From: Sialis fuliginosa | Lineage: Eukaryota > Arthropoda > Insecta > Megaloptera > Sialidae | NCBI GenBank assembly: GCA_961205875.1 | Contig: OY540816.1 | Location: 11,542,701 to 11,606,700 of the forward strand | DNA: 64,000 nt | Reading direction: 5' to 3' | Shown: positions 39,479-52,384 of the stretch, one piece after another | How positions within the stretch are numbered: the stretch's first letter is position 1 | How the letters are laid out: every line of letters starts with the position of its first letter | The notes under the pieces: model-generated | Database searches by the model: none | Told to the model about the DNA's origin: nothing | Seen by the model: only the letters and a program-made list of their open reading frames with translations | Made by a program: the position numbers and the translations under genes

Positions 39479-40321
39479 CAGTCGGGATTCGTTTATTCTA
39501 AGTCTCGTTTATCTGAAATGCCGAGTTTCGTTTATTCGAAATTTTTTCTCCTCTTTCACCTCCCACCATTATCGAGTCATGGCGTAAACGAACATATTTT
39601 TGAAATTTTTGTAGAATTAATTAGAGACACTTATCACCGTCGTCACTAGTCACCTTGCTCATATTCGAAATTAAAAGTAAAGTAAAATTATTTCACTATC
39701 ACGATTAACTTTTAACCATAAATATTAAATACCAAGGTTTACATACATAGTCTCTATAGCTCCTTGACCAATCAGCATTGGCGCGGGAATTGAAGTCACC
39801 ACGAAGACGTATTCAAATGTTATAAATGTATAATAGAATATCAATTACAAAAAAATCCTTCATTTATTCTTGTTTTTGTATTTTTTGATATTTTAACAAC
39901 ACATACAATCAAAGAAGTACATATAAATTCGACATTGCAAAATCATTGAAAGCTGTCAAAAACTCAAAACCACAGAACGTATTATCGACGTAAGAATAGT
40001 AAAAATGACACTTCTCGAATAGGCAAAATTGTCTGTGATAGCTTTTTCATGATTTTACAATGTCGAATTTGTACTTATTTGATTGTATATGTTGTTAAAA
40101 TATCAAAAAATACGAAGACAAGAATAAATAAAGGATTTCTTGTAATTGATATTCTATTATACATTTATAACATTTGAATACGTCTTCGTGGTGACGTCAA
40201 TTCCCGCGCCAACGCTGATTGGTCAAGGATCTATACATAACTTGGTGTGAGCCCCTCTCGACTTCGAATAAACGCGACTTCAAAACGATTCAAAAGGCTT
40301 AGAATAAACGAGTCCCGACTG
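39479..40321. mobile_element. Pogo/Tigger-like MITE with large internal palindrome
   Basis: 843 bp. The ends are CAGTCGGGATTCGTTTATTC and, reversed, CAGTCGGGACTCGTTTATTC, each flanked by TA (39477-39478 and 40322-40323). The CAGT start and TA duplication fit pogo-like elements of the Tc1/mariner superfamily. Inside, about 39762-39958 and 40033-40228 form near-perfect arms (CCTTGACCAATCAGC and its complement at the outer ends). No transposase. Confidence 0.8.
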
Positions 40322-41964
40322 TAATTCATATTTAAAAATATACCGTTTGGTGGTACAACATGCATAAGAGGCCGTTGATAGCTAGTACAGCCTAGAGTCA
40401 CTCTAGTAAAAGTCTCGACAGTGTCGCCATTTTTAGCCAAATCAGCGTTTTAATAAGATCATTTTTTTGTTATTTTTAGCAAATATAAAAATATTACCAT
40501 TAAAATTGAACATAGAGTAATAATATAAAGTATATTTAATGATATTTACTGATAATATCAAAAAATACGGCTGTGAGCGAGACTTGGCTACTACAATCAA
40601 CCAAAAATCTATCCGCGCTGTTCGGACTTTTACTGGAGTGACTCTAGTACAGCCCTGATACAAATAATATACACATATGTACATATTTGTTCTTTAAGTT
40701 TGGCTTCTCTCTTCCCTCTAAAATGTTATGCGTCCAGAGTGGTCCGGACCAACCAAACATTCGACTGGTTTTTGTTTTATTTTTTTAATACCAAGCAAAA
40801 AATGATTGAATGTTTGGGTTGTCTGGAGGCTGTATTTGTACATACATACATCGCGATCTGAATATGGATGTAGTTTTTTTTTTGTTAGAAATAGTATCTG
40901 AAAAACAATTTTTTTTATATTATAAAATTAATTTTAATTATTGTGATCACATTCACCCTTCGCGTTTTGAGTCTAACGAAAATATTTATTTCAATTTTTC
41001 TCTATCTTAAAAACTATATCAGCAATCATACATTTCAATAAAAATGACTATATGCAAGAATAGGTGTAGTTATTATTTTACAGCAACTTCTTGTTGTTTC
41101 TGTTATTTTTTCTTAATTTCTATTTTTTTCCGACGTTTTTTTTAAACATCACGAATCGAACTTTTGTATCGGCTTTTGGTATTTGAAATCGTATGGAATT
41201 AAAACAATCATTACCGATTAATAATATATATATGTATATACTTGATATGGAATATGACTTCTGGGTACAAGTCACATCGGTTTGGTTGTTCTATCGGCCG
41301 ACGTTTCGTTGCACATTGTAGTGGACATCTTCAATGCACTTTTAAGATGTTAATTGCAATGTGCGAAGAACGACCAAACTGACGCGGCTTATAGGTACCC
41401 TACCTAAAAGCTTGTAAAAATATATAGATAGATTGAAAAAAAAATATGGGTACAAATAACTCAAATTATTTCATATTATAAAAATTGACATTTTTGGAAA
41501 AAATGTTTCAAATAAAAGTTGTTTATTTTTTCTCATAAATTACGAATCTGCAACAAAAAACACGGGTTAGGATTAGAAAAAGAAGAGTTGAACCTGAAAA
41601 CCCATACAGGGGACCTTTCTAAGGTCTCTCCATAGTCTGAAACCTTTTTTTCTGAAAATTCGTTATTTTACAAATAATCCGCTGGAAAGTCACCCGGTAT
41701 AAAAACGTTGGTGCATATGTATGTCACGTCATCACGCTTAAACCACTGGATGTATCGAATCCATATTCACAACATATGTTCGTTTGGTCGTATTTATGGT
41801 CCGATTTGGCTCATATTCAGAATATATGTTAGTTACGTGGAAAGAAATATTTTTACAAAAATGGACCTGGTAGGTGTCGCTGGAGTCGAGATATTTAAGA
41901 AAATGTATTTAAATACAATTTAAACAAATTATTTTTGAGCAGAACAACGTTTGTCAATCAGCTA

Positions 41965-42075
41965 TACTCTATTTCATTTAAGAATGCAGTGGTTGCCGTG
42001 GTTTTTGACGGTAAAATGCACGATACATACCGTCAAAAACCCGGCAACCACTGCATTCTTAAATGAAATAGAGTA
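41965..42075. repeat. Compact near-perfect hairpin (49-nt arms, 14-nt loop)
   Basis: The left arm 41965-42013 (TACTCTATTTCATTTAAGAA, then TGCAGTGGTTGCCG and TTTTTGACGGTA) pairs with 42028-42075 with about one mismatch or bulge (GTGG/CCCG). Size and loop resemble a precursor hairpin, but near-perfect pairing is more typical of a MITE. No target duplication is certain. Confidence 0.8.
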
Positions 42076-42596
42076 GGTATAGTTAGTTTTGCCTTTTAAG
42101 TTCAGATTTATACATGAATAAGCAATGTGGTAAATCCTATGAAAAAGAAAATCATTTTCTAAAAACGTTACGGTCAGAACAAAACTGATATTCATGAAAA
42201 TTTAATGGACTATATATTTAACTTCATTCTATAGTTTAAAACTACATCTGTATGTCTGTCCGTAAAAAATACTACGTGTTCCGTTTGTGGGTAGATATTC
42301 TGCGTACTGTGTACGCTCTATATCTATTTTTATTTTACTGTCACTGATTCTATTACAAAGGTTATAACTATAACAGCAATATCTTGTTACATTTTGTTGA
42401 CATGCAACGTCGTCTTGTATAGATAGTAGTACCTAATAGTAGCATTGAGATAAATGTACATAACACAGACCTTGCCAATGTTGTAATTGTTTACAGTCTA
42501 CGGAAATAATAATTTTAAAAGTAATAGATTTTTCTATTAGCATTAAGGAACTACATTACTTTCATACATGCATGTATCAAATAATATGTACATAAT

Positions 42597-43360
42597 CAGA
42601 GCCGGCCTTAGCAAGTCTGGCGCCCTGGGCGAGATATATTTTTTCGCCCCTTTCCCCCTAAAAAAATGTTCAAAAACACCGAAAATGTCAATTAAAATTG
42701 ATAAATTAACAAATAAGTTAAATTGTTAATATCTCAGCTTGGCGCGATCCTATAAACTCCAACTTTTTTTTAAAATATAGTTAATATTATTAACTTTAAG
42801 ACTATCAAATGCCCTAAGACCGTCGAGATCCTCTTCTCCTCTTATTAATAAATAAAAATTGATAAATTAACAAATAGGTTGAATAATAGTTAATATCTCA
42901 GTATATATCATCTTACACATTTTTTTAACGACTCTGATGAAAAAAATCATAAATCTTAATTTATACTAGAACTAGACTATTAATATTAATATTATACAAT
43001 ATATTTTTACAAGAATTTGAAGAAAATATTTAAGAAAAATACATAGTTTGAAAAAATAAACATCAACCTTTAACCATTGCCCTAAAATACCTTATTGAAG
43101 GTTTTATGGGTTGCTGAATAAGGATTTGTTAGTTAGCAGCTATCAAATAATCGATTTTTCTTAGATTTTTTTTTAGTTGACATTATATTTAGCAATATTT
43201 TGTTTGCTAAATCGATTTTAACAGATCGACAAAAAATTTAAAGAATAAAAAAAAGTTTACTCAAAAATTACAGCCTATACACTGATAATCACTGATTTGA
43301 ACCAAAAAAGTCACTTATGCCTGACTTGGCGCCCCGGGCACTCGCCCAGGTTCGCCCCCC
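42597..43360. mobile_element. hAT-like element, CAGAGCCGGCCTT family, right terminus degraded
   Basis: The left end CAGAGCCGGCCTTAGCAAGT and internal blocks match 35021-35776 (GGGTTGCTGAATAAGGATTT near 43109). The right part GGCGCCCCGGGCACTCGCCC is present but the last bases (GCCGG..CTG) are missing. An internal segment around TTGATAAATTAACAAATA is present twice (about 42700 and 42850). Confidence 0.65.
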
Positions 43361-44364
43361 CTCATATATAGTGTTTAATTTACATGTAAGAAACACACGC
43401 TACTGAATTTTTATTTTAATTGTAAATATAATTAATTTAAATATGTTGTTCTTCTGTAAAATATATTATGGATTATTTGTTTTCAATGTTTATTTTTCAA
43501 AATGTACAATTTAATATTTTTATAATTTTTGAATTTTGTTGATAAACAATGCAAAACTGGGATTGTAAATAAATTTTATATAACAGTACGGAGCCCCCAG
43601 GGCGCGAGTTCTGCTCGAACTTATCAATTTTTTTGAAATAAATAAAATGTATTATTTTGGTAATACAAAATAACAATACAATTCGCATGTACTTACAGTA
43701 CTTACATCTATGTTTTGCCGTAATGTTTTATGTACACTGCTCTATATTTATCAACGTTATCAACATATTTTACTAAATACTTGTATATTTGTATTAATTG
43801 CGGTAACATACATAGAACCACAATGTGATATAAATAAGTTAAATTGTATTAAAACTAACTGTACAATTGAAAATAGGTTAATCATTTTTTCTATAGAGTC
43901 TACATCTAATATGATGTAACATAATTCAATGATGTAGTTAATAGATTCAGAGGTGTATTGAGAGTACAAAGCACTACCTATATACACTACTATATACCTT
44001 TGTGAAAAAGTTAGATACGGCATTTAATTAACATTGTTAACCATCCATTATATCGCATCAAGTTTACAACTAGTGTAGATGACTGATAGATAGAAGGAGT
44101 ACCCTTGAGCGACCAGAGCAAGCGATATTCAAGTGACCTATTCGAAAAAACAGACTGTCGAATATTATTTATTATATCTTCATGATATTTGTTTAAATTA
44201 GTTGATGTCAATTTAAAAGAAATATTTAAATATGTATATTTATACCGTGACAATTATATTCTGATACAAATAAAAACGCTAAAATATTAAATTTATAATA
44301 AAGTTTCAGTTAAGTTTTTATTCAATTCTTAAAGTAGACATATGTATGTATTGCAAATTTATAA

Positions 44365-44697
44365 TAAGTGTTTGGGAATAACTCCTCCTTTAACTGCGGT
44401 AACTAGCTTGAAGTCATTGCAAGCGGCACGCACTGTTTCCATTGGCATTTTGTCCTAAATTTTGAAAATAACAATCCTAATTACAACGTATATGACCAAA
44501 CATAATAATCGGAGGATTGCAATCGGGAAGCTTGTCGACAATTCATTCTTAAACAAAAAATTATCCTTACACTATGCTTGAATAATGTTTGCTGTGTGGG
44601 AGGGGGCTCCATCTTGTTGAAGTCAGTAGTAATCATCTCCAAATAAATTTTTAGCATTTGGCATGACCTTTTTCTTCAATACTTCCTCCAAATAGTA
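44365..44697 (-). pseudogene. Decayed Tc1/mariner transposase fragment
   Basis: Read on the minus strand it contains LQQDGAPSHTANIIQA, the second-aspartate block of IS630/Tc1/mariner transposases, then FKNELSTSFPIAILR (frayed third-aspartate region). After a frame change comes a MPMETVRAACNDFKLVTAVK-like C-terminal block. In-frame stops occur just before LQQDG and after IIQA, so it is inactive. It is cut on its 5' side near 44697, where hAT-family repeat DNA begins. Confidence 0.75.
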
Positions 44698-44724
44698 TTA
44701 ATTAATATTATAGTTTAATAATTC

Positions 44725-45222
44725 ATATCTCAGCTTGGCGCGATTCTACAGACTCAAACTTTTCCTCCTTCCCCTATTATGAACAAATTAAAATTGATAA
44801 ATTAACAAATAAGTTAAATAATTCATATCTCAGCTTGGCGCGATCCTATAGACTCAAACTTTTTTTAAAATACAGCTTACATCATTAACTTTAAGACTAT
44901 CAAATACCCTAAGACCGTCGAGACCTCCTTCCCCTATTATGAACAAATTAAAATTGATAAATCAACAAATAAGTTGATCAGTTAGTATCTCAGCTAATAC
45001 CTTATTAAAGGTTTTCTGGGTTGCCGAACAAGTATTTGTTAGCTATCAAATAATCGATTTTTTTTACAAATTAAAATTGTTTATATTTAGCTATTTTTTT
45101 GGCTTAATCAGGTTTAACTGATCGACAAAAAATTTAAAGATAAAAAAAAAGTTTACTCAAAAATTAGAACCTGTACACTGATTTAAACCAAAAAAATGAC
45201 TTATGTTCTAAAGCCGGTACTG
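44725..45222. mobile_element. hAT-like element fragment with internal duplication
   Basis: The right end reversed reads CAGTACCGGCTTTAGAACAT, and GGGTTGCCGAACAAGTATTT near 45017 matches the 35021/42597 family. The segment from AATTCATATCTCAGCTTGGC through CTATTATGAACAAATTAAAA is repeated two to three times between 44725 and 44995. The left terminus is not seen. Confidence 0.55.
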
Positions 45223-46390
45223 GGTATATAATAGTATATACTATATATACATATATATAATATAATTTTATGTGCTTTATTCAATATTTATAATCTACGG
45301 TTATCACTGCAGTTATATTCATGCGATATCTAAGAAAGTATAATATAATTCATACCGATTTAATTGTTGTAATAATTTTATACGTTTATTTATTTATTTT
45401 ATGATCAAACTAAAAATTAATCACCTCAAACGAATCTCGTTCCTATCCTAACATTATTGCGTTCGGAAATGTTTGCCGCTTTATAATTTAAGCTAATTAT
45501 CTACGATTTAATTGAATCGTCGCCGCTCAACTACACGATTTGGCGACAGGAAATGACGTCACTGTGAACATGATTGCGGCTGCATTCATATCCTATATGT
45601 AACCACGCTAAATAATTTAATATCCGTTTAGTTCAGTAATATACATATTATATACATACATGTATACCTTATTGTTCTTCGTAAATGAACTTTTTGATTT
45701 TTAAAATAAAATTTTTAATAGGTACATTATGGTTATTAAATATTACTTGTATTCTTGTGTCAGATGCTATTTTTAATTAGGTGTACAATGTATTTAGCTA
45801 TCACTTTTTGTAATCTGGGGACTAATATCTTAAGCAATTTTTAATTTAAAATTTATTTTTCAACTTTTAAATTGAATAAGTAAAATCAGTAGGCGTATAT
45901 TGCACCCGGAGCATACTCATTCTGATCCATATATGATCCAAAATTAATCCAAAATCATATTTGGCTATCAAAATTCAATACAAGATCGACTCCAAAATGG
46001 CGACCTAATATCCGAATCGAATATATCTTATAACCATCTCGGGGAAATTAATATTATATATAAAGAAAACTGCATCAAAAACGTACAAACAAATGTACGT
46101 GTCAAACGGATAATCCCTCTCTGTTGTACAGGTGGGTTTAATAATGCATTTTTAGGCAGGGTGAGCACCATTATCGCAAATTGCCACTAGTTACAAATTG
46201 GCAATGAAAATGTGGTAAATTTGAGTAGATATAATTGACAAATTTATCACCTTTCTCATTTTTCAAATTTTTCATTTGAGTTTGGGAGGGGGAGGGGGGT
46301 GAAATATAAATTCGTTAAATAATCTTATTCAAACTGTAAAATATTAATTTTTATTTTCGAGTGATAATAATTATTGTATAATAATGTAAA

Positions 46391-46752
46391 TCCTGCTCTT
46401 AGATCACTGATTTCTACTTACCGCGCATGCGTCAAGGTTGTTCATATTAAACATACCATTGAATAGAACTGTCAGTTAATACCTCACAGATGGCGTTTAC
46501 TTAGATAGAGGTTACACGATCAGTCTGGTATCAGTTCAGTCCGTGACTTTCAGATTGATGAAAAATATTAATATTTAAAAATCCGTCAGTCCAGTTTATC
46601 AGTCTGTCAATCAATTCATTACACGATCAGTTTGGCGTCAGTCTGGATCAGTCATGGAATGAACTGATACCAAACTGATGCTAGACTGAACGTGTAACCT
46701 CTATCTTATTGTTAGATTATGCTCCAAAGAAAATGCTTTATAATTCCGGACA
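46391..46752. mobile_element. Harbinger-like MITE, TGCCCGG family (copy 6), split by an insertion
   Basis: The right end TTTATAATTCCGGACA complements the family terminus. GATCACTGATTTCTACTTAC followed by CGCGCATGCGTCAA and TTAATACCTCACAGATGGCG match the middle and right arm of copy 2. The arm is interrupted at 46504-46705 by another MITE; removing it restores the order seen in copy 2. The left terminus is not clear. Confidence 0.6.
46504..46705. mobile_element. 202-bp MITE nested in the 46391-46752 element
   Basis: The ends are GATAGAGGTTACACGATCAG and, reversed, GATAGAGGTTACACGTTCAG. TTA flanks both ends (46501-46503 and 46706-46708), a Harbinger-type duplication. The interior carries several CAGTCTGG/CAGTTTGG words in alternating orientation. 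Confidence 0.78.
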
Positions 46753-47486
46753 GTAACATATTTTACTGATCATTCACTACAACTGTGACAACAATGCAAA
46801 ATAGGTTGCCTATAGTTGTCTATAGTTTAGATTAATTTATATTAGTTGTGAGTAGGGATGTCCAACCTTGATAAAGTTAGAATATAACATATGTATGTAG
46901 GTACATAATTGTACCTTGTACATATAATTAATGTTAAAACTAATTTTGAAATAATATTTCCGAACATTAATTCAGATTAGTTAGTTAATTGGGATCATAA
47001 TTTCCAAACACAGATGATTGCCAGTCAAACAAATTCAATATTTAGATTTAATGCTGTTAATTTGCAAATAGGATGATTCGTATAAATGTTAGATGACAAG
47101 CTTATTTTATTTTTGTTATTACATCAAACAAAAGATGAGTAATCATTCGCATAGTTGTTTTATTGTTTCAAGTTTTTAAGAACAGATATTGTTAATTTGT
47201 ACTGCAACTATTTATACGATGTTAACGTCACTTTTTAAACAATTCTCATTCATATGAGTTGTCCAGCATCCAAAGTGACTCACTCGTTTTGCATATATTT
47301 GTATGTAGGTACTGTACATATGCACATGATTTAAGAATTTTAAATAAAGAAAAATATAGCACTCTTGACAGGCTATCGTACATTGTTACCATTGTGCTCC
47401 ACAAAATATGCACTAAATTTTTTTAAATTTTTTAAAAGTTTTTCAGTAAATTTAATTTAAAATTTCGTGACAGTCGTTTGACTTAA

Positions 47487-47848
47487 CCCTTAACTGGTAT
47501 CGTGGGGGTATTTGCGACCCCCACTAAAGATTAGTTTTTGGCAAGCTAGTTTCAACAATAATAAAAAATTAACTTTAGGAAAGTTTTTAACAAAAATAAT
47601 TTTTTTTATCTAATATGAACTAATTAAGCAAAAAAAACATGTTTATATGCCTCTAATTAACAATTAAAAAAAAATCAATTGGTATCGTGGGGGGTCGTAC
47701 CTTCATCCCTGAAGATGTTAAAGCGCCGAACGTCGCGATGTAATAAGATTACTTAAAATGGCGGATGCGCATGGTGCTTAGATTTTTAGAAAAACATCAA
47801 AACATGACCAGTTGAGGGCCGGCCGGCCCACACTATACCAGTTATGGG
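47487..47848. mobile_element. Possible piggyBac-like MITE
   Basis: The left end CCCTTAACTGGTATCGTGGG follows TTAA (47483-47486). The right end reversed reads CCCATAACTGGTATAGTGTG but is followed by ATAA instead of TTAA. CCC termini next to TTAA suggest piggyBac; the imperfect right flank keeps this tentative. GGTATCGTGGGGGTCG occurs again internally near 47682. Confidence 0.45.
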
Positions 47849-50127
47849 ATAATTGCAGGACCTTTTTCACTGATCCAAAACATGAGTTATCTCTTCTAAT
47901 TATTTTTGGAGTTAATCGCATTGGCTTGTGAACGGTTTTTTATATACTGTCTGCGAACAGACAAGTTTTATTTTTGTCCTTGAGTATGTAATACGAAATT
48001 TATCTACTGTAATAATTATAGAATTTGTATTTGAATTAAGATAAAACATTCATACTACATTGTTTCATATATTTTTGTGTATTGACATAGCCCATACCTC
48101 AAGGTTACCCAACTTACGAATCATATCTATTATTATAAAAACTTATAGTTTGTCAATTGTTAGAATTTATTTTGTTTTAGGGTGTCCATTAAAAAAATGA
48201 AAAAATTGAATAAATTTAAAGTTACAAAACTTAACTTTTTTAAACATTCGTGCAATACATATATCCTATACTTAAGATCGTTTATTATTGTGTTGTGTAT
48301 ATTTAACCCACCCCAATCTACCTATTTAAATTTAAAAGTTAATAATTGAAAACAAAATAAACAACTGCCGGTAAAGCGAAGAATCTTCCCTCTCCCCGCG
48401 ACACTTCATCATAGTTCGCGCGAATTGCCGCGAATAATATGTTATTGTATGTATATTTCACGTTATTTCCTAAACCAAAAGACCAAATTGGATTTTGTAA
48501 AGGGCAAATTATATCTACATTAAGTACTTAAGAAGATGAAATCATTTATTTCGATAAGGATTAATGTTTTGCAGGTAATAAGTCCACGTAAACAGAACCC
48601 AAAATTTTTTAAATTTTCTTTGTAACATAAAAGCAGTCATTGTGGCTTAAATAGAAAAGTTAGACATATGGTGTCGCTGACTTTATTGTAGATCTTTTAA
48701 TTCTACACAATTCTTTAATACATTTTTTTGTTCAATATTGAATGGTTTAGGCAGCGTATTGCTTGATTTACTATGATCGTCACTGCTTAGTTGTTATGTT
48801 ACCTAACGCAACAAAATATAGCCTATAACCTGGCCAGAGAATGTACCTATGAATTAAAAAAGAAACCACGTAAATCGGATAAGTGGTTCTCGAGTGATAA
48901 GCGCACTAACGGACAGACAGACAGACCGACAGACAGGCGTTATATTAAGGATGTAATATATCTCTACCATAAACTGAAATTAAACAGATACAATTATATT
49001 TCAAAAACAAATTATCCAGAAATGCTTTAAAACAAGTGGATATGAGATGAAAAAAAAAACAGATGCGCAACATGATAATAAAACAATTAAATGAGTGTGT
49101 TGATGATGAATGTTATTTTCTAATTTGAACACCTGTTGTGTTTGAGAACCAATTCTCTATTCTTATCATTGTAGTTATGACATTTTTATTATGTGTCCGT
49201 GTACATGTAGATATTAAAATGTCCTCATTATTTGTTTCATTATTATGTAATGGATAAGTGAGCGAGTGACTGAATTATTAGGTACTTCTAGATAATCTAG
49301 GATGCTGAATATCTGATATCAGTTAGAAAGCTACTTGGAATTATTAACGATAACTTTTAATCATGCAAACAAATTTTAAAATATTTTATGTTGTAAGTTA
49401 ATAATTGTCATGAAAATTGAAATAATGTATAAATAGTTAAATTAGTTGTTAATTAACAAGTGTTAAATATTAACTGTTGTCATTATGAAATGGTGGTTTT
49501 GTAGTAGGTATTTTGTATGTATTATTATTATATTAAAAAACACTAGCCAAAATTTGAAAAAAGATACGTAAAGAGCATTTTAATTGAAATACAATAATAC
49601 CAATTAAGAAATGAGTCACATTGGTTATTGACGTTTTTTTAATAAGTTTTGAATAAGTATATAACGACTGACTAAATAAGCGGTATTTTGGATGATATTG
49701 AGTTATGTACATACATATATGCCATTAAAATCAGGATATTTCAAGCCTCGCCGAATAGTACATTCAATGTGCCAGTTATTACATTAAAAGTACTGTCATA
49801 TTGACAAAATTGAAAAAAAACCTTATAATATGCGACATCACATATCAATATGGGCATTATTTCATTTAGCTCAAAAAAGATCTAATTTTAGTAGATATAA
49901 GAAGTAAAATAAAATAAAATATTGACAAAAAACTGAAAAAGTATCACTTTTTCATCTTACTGTAAAATTTTGTAAATATATTGTCGCTGAGTTTGCAAAA
50001 TCTTCTATATACTACAAATGTGTAATTTTTTAGGGAATAATAAAAACAATACATTACTTAGTTCATTTTACTTACAATTAGCCGATTTTGCTATACTATA
50101 TCAGTAGTCTTTGGGAAGCATTATAGC

Positions 50128-50305
50128 CAGGACCGGATTTATATTTGTAAGGGCTCTAATTTGGATTAGTTTCCTAAATTAAAAAGTTAGGTCGAATTTA
50201 TTTACAAAATTCGCAAGGTTTCGATGAATCCCCCCCCCCCGCCCCCTAAACTAAGTTGGGGCCATAAGAAACTGCTTATTTTGCTTATGGGTAAATTCGA
50301 CCCTG
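50128..50305. mobile_element. Short hAT-like MITE
   Basis: 178 bp. The ends are CAGGACCGGATTTATATTTG and, reversed, CAGGGTCGAATTTACCC. Flanks ATTATAGC (50120-50127) and ATTATAAC (50306-50313) differ at one base. It contains a C tract near 50230. Confidence 0.7.
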
Positions 50306-50954
50306 ATTATAACACATTACAGTTATTACTGAATGAATGTTAATAAAATAAAATGTCACATAGCAACGATAAAAAATTACATTAAACATTAATTTGATAG
50401 AAACCAACTGTTCTAAAATGTATATATTTCAAAGAACCATTAACGGGTATTCCCCGAATGCGTTAGGGTATCAATACTGCAGATTAAACTAATTTAGAAT
50501 AGCCGGAAAACTGTTTTGCAATATTTTATTATTTTATAGAACTTGCTATTTTCTGACCGGTTTGTTCTGCTGTAGACAAATGTACATATTTGTAGGAAGC
50601 CTTGTTACGGTTGTCAAAAGTATTTTTATTGCATCGAGTATAGAAGCCGTGAAAGTTCGCGGTTGCATATGTTATACATTCATGTAAACATTGATTAGAT
50701 AAAATGTGTGATTTCACATATGGTCTCTTATAGTAATGTATAGAATACAAGTGTTGTAAACAATCTAAACATAGATTGTGTGATCTACAAATGGTCACCA
50801 AACTTCGAAAAACTAGGAATTGCAATACTGGCATTAAAAAATGTGTAACAAGGTTTGTTTATTTTCAGTTTTCCGTTATTTGTGTTATTTTATAATTGTT
50901 TTCTTCTGTAGGCTTTTGTGAAGAAAACTAAAATTAACTTACTTAACTAGAACT

Positions 50955-51119
50955 AACTTTTCGGACTGTTATCTACATACGTTGTTGTATTGTATTTCTT
51001 GACGTTTCGACTCTAATGTCGGAGTCTTCTTCAGAAGTGTTTCTGAAGAAGACTTCAACATGAGAATCGAAATGTTAAGAAATACAATACAACCACGTGG
51101 ATAACAGCCCGAAAAGTTA
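50955..51119. repeat. Inverted repeat element, ~78-nt arms
   Basis: The left arm (AACTTTTCGGACTGTTATCT, TTGTTGTATTGTATTTCTTG, ACGTTTCGACTC) pairs with the right arm around a GAAGTGTTTCTGAAG centre. The arms differ at scattered positions, so it is a decayed foldback element. The short minus-strand frame here is not a gene. Confidence 0.7.
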
Positions 51120-52201
51120 GTTCTTATTTTATTATTGTCATTACAAATGTTCATTTCTAAATTGTTTAAATAATTAATTTAAAATTATTAATTACGAATA
51201 AATTTTTTTTTTATAATTTTTAAAAATATTATCTTTCAAAATAGAAAGCTCAAAAGTATCATTATGCTTGATCTTATATATATACATATTAAAAAAATAT
51301 TCACATAAACTATACGGAAACAATAAATAATCAGTATTCAAGTATTTATAATCATACTGTGTTGGGAAGTTGATTGTGTGGACCTAAAGGGTCTCACCCC
51401 ACCCCAAGCTTGTTTATTTTTATTTTCGTTTGATTCTATTTAGTGCCAAATTAATAGATTAAAAACCACGGCTATAGAAATCCCCAAATTAGCCCAAACT
51501 AACCTAACTATTTTTATTTAAATTACACTCCTGTCAGTATTCATTACAGTAGTTCTGATAGTTTTTTTTAGGTGAAGGCATTTTATTATAAAATGAAAAA
51601 TTCTTTAAATTTAGAGTACCAAAGTAGAGTTTTTTTCCATAAAGAATCATTAAATTTATTATTTCACTGCACCTTTTTTTGAATATACAATTTTAAGATA
51701 AAATTTCGCATAGACTAGGGCTCATATTTTCTTAATCCAACTCTGTTTCTATTAAATTAATTAATATATTTGGAACCACAATAATTCTAGAGTAGGGTCT
51801 AGTTATTTTGTCAATAGTAAATAAGTGAAAATATTGGTAAAATTTGTGAAAATAAATGATTTATTAACAAAAATAAATAATAGGAATATAGCACAAAATG
51901 AAATCTACATCATTTATTGGCGAAATTGTGTTGAGTGATGAGTTATTAATTGACAAATGTAATTGATTAATTGTTTTATCACTACCAGGAGCTCAACATC
52001 GGGCTACCACGTTACCCGTATAGTTAACAATAAATATACATAATTGCATTATATACGAGTACGTATTTATATTATCAATAAAGTGTTGAAAGCGTATACA
52101 ATTTAAATTGTATATTTTAATAATATATTTATAAGTCTGGTTTTCTTGTTATCTGTTTTTAATATATAAACGATTTTAAAATTTAATTTTTCTGTTTACA
52201 G

Positions 52202-52244
52202 GAGCGGGAGAGTCAGGAAAAAGCACTATAGTTAAACAAATGAA
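52202..52244 (+). CDS. Galphao: Galpha-o exon 2 (P-loop)
   Basis: 43 nt between acceptor CTGTTTACAG and donor GTAAGT. It encodes GAGESGKSTIVKQMK, the G1 phosphate-binding loop of Gi/o alpha subunits, whose first glycine codon is completed from either alternative first exon. Exon 2 of vertebrate Gi/o genes is also 43 nt. The remaining exons (switch regions, catalytic Arg and Gln, C-terminal receptor contact) were not found to the right edge. Confidence 0.95.
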
Positions 52245-52384
52245 GTAAGTATATGAATAACAAATTAATAATACTTGTTGAATTGATAAATAAAAAGAGA
52301 TTATGAAATCGAACAGTTTCACTTTTCCTATAATTGACGTATTTTGTATGATTGTTTTTATTTCAAATCTAATTAATAATGAAT

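Larger units (their letters stand above)
34511..52201 (+). other. Galphao: Galpha-o intron between exon 1b and exon 2
   Basis: About 17.7 kb with no further Galpha-o exon recognised. It is densely filled with DNA-transposon remnants listed separately. Other visible pieces: a purine run GAAAGAGAAAGAGAGAAAGA near 39401, degenerate inverted DNA at 41270-41390 (ACGTTTCGTTGCACATTG), a GACAGACAGACCGACAGACA tract at 48913-48935, and a C tract near 50230. Confidence 0.5.

Noticed and set aside
43760..44253. Overlapping minus-strand frames of 80-87 codons
   Set aside because: AT-rich, low complexity, no motif; the real signal nearby is the broken transposase at 44365-44697.
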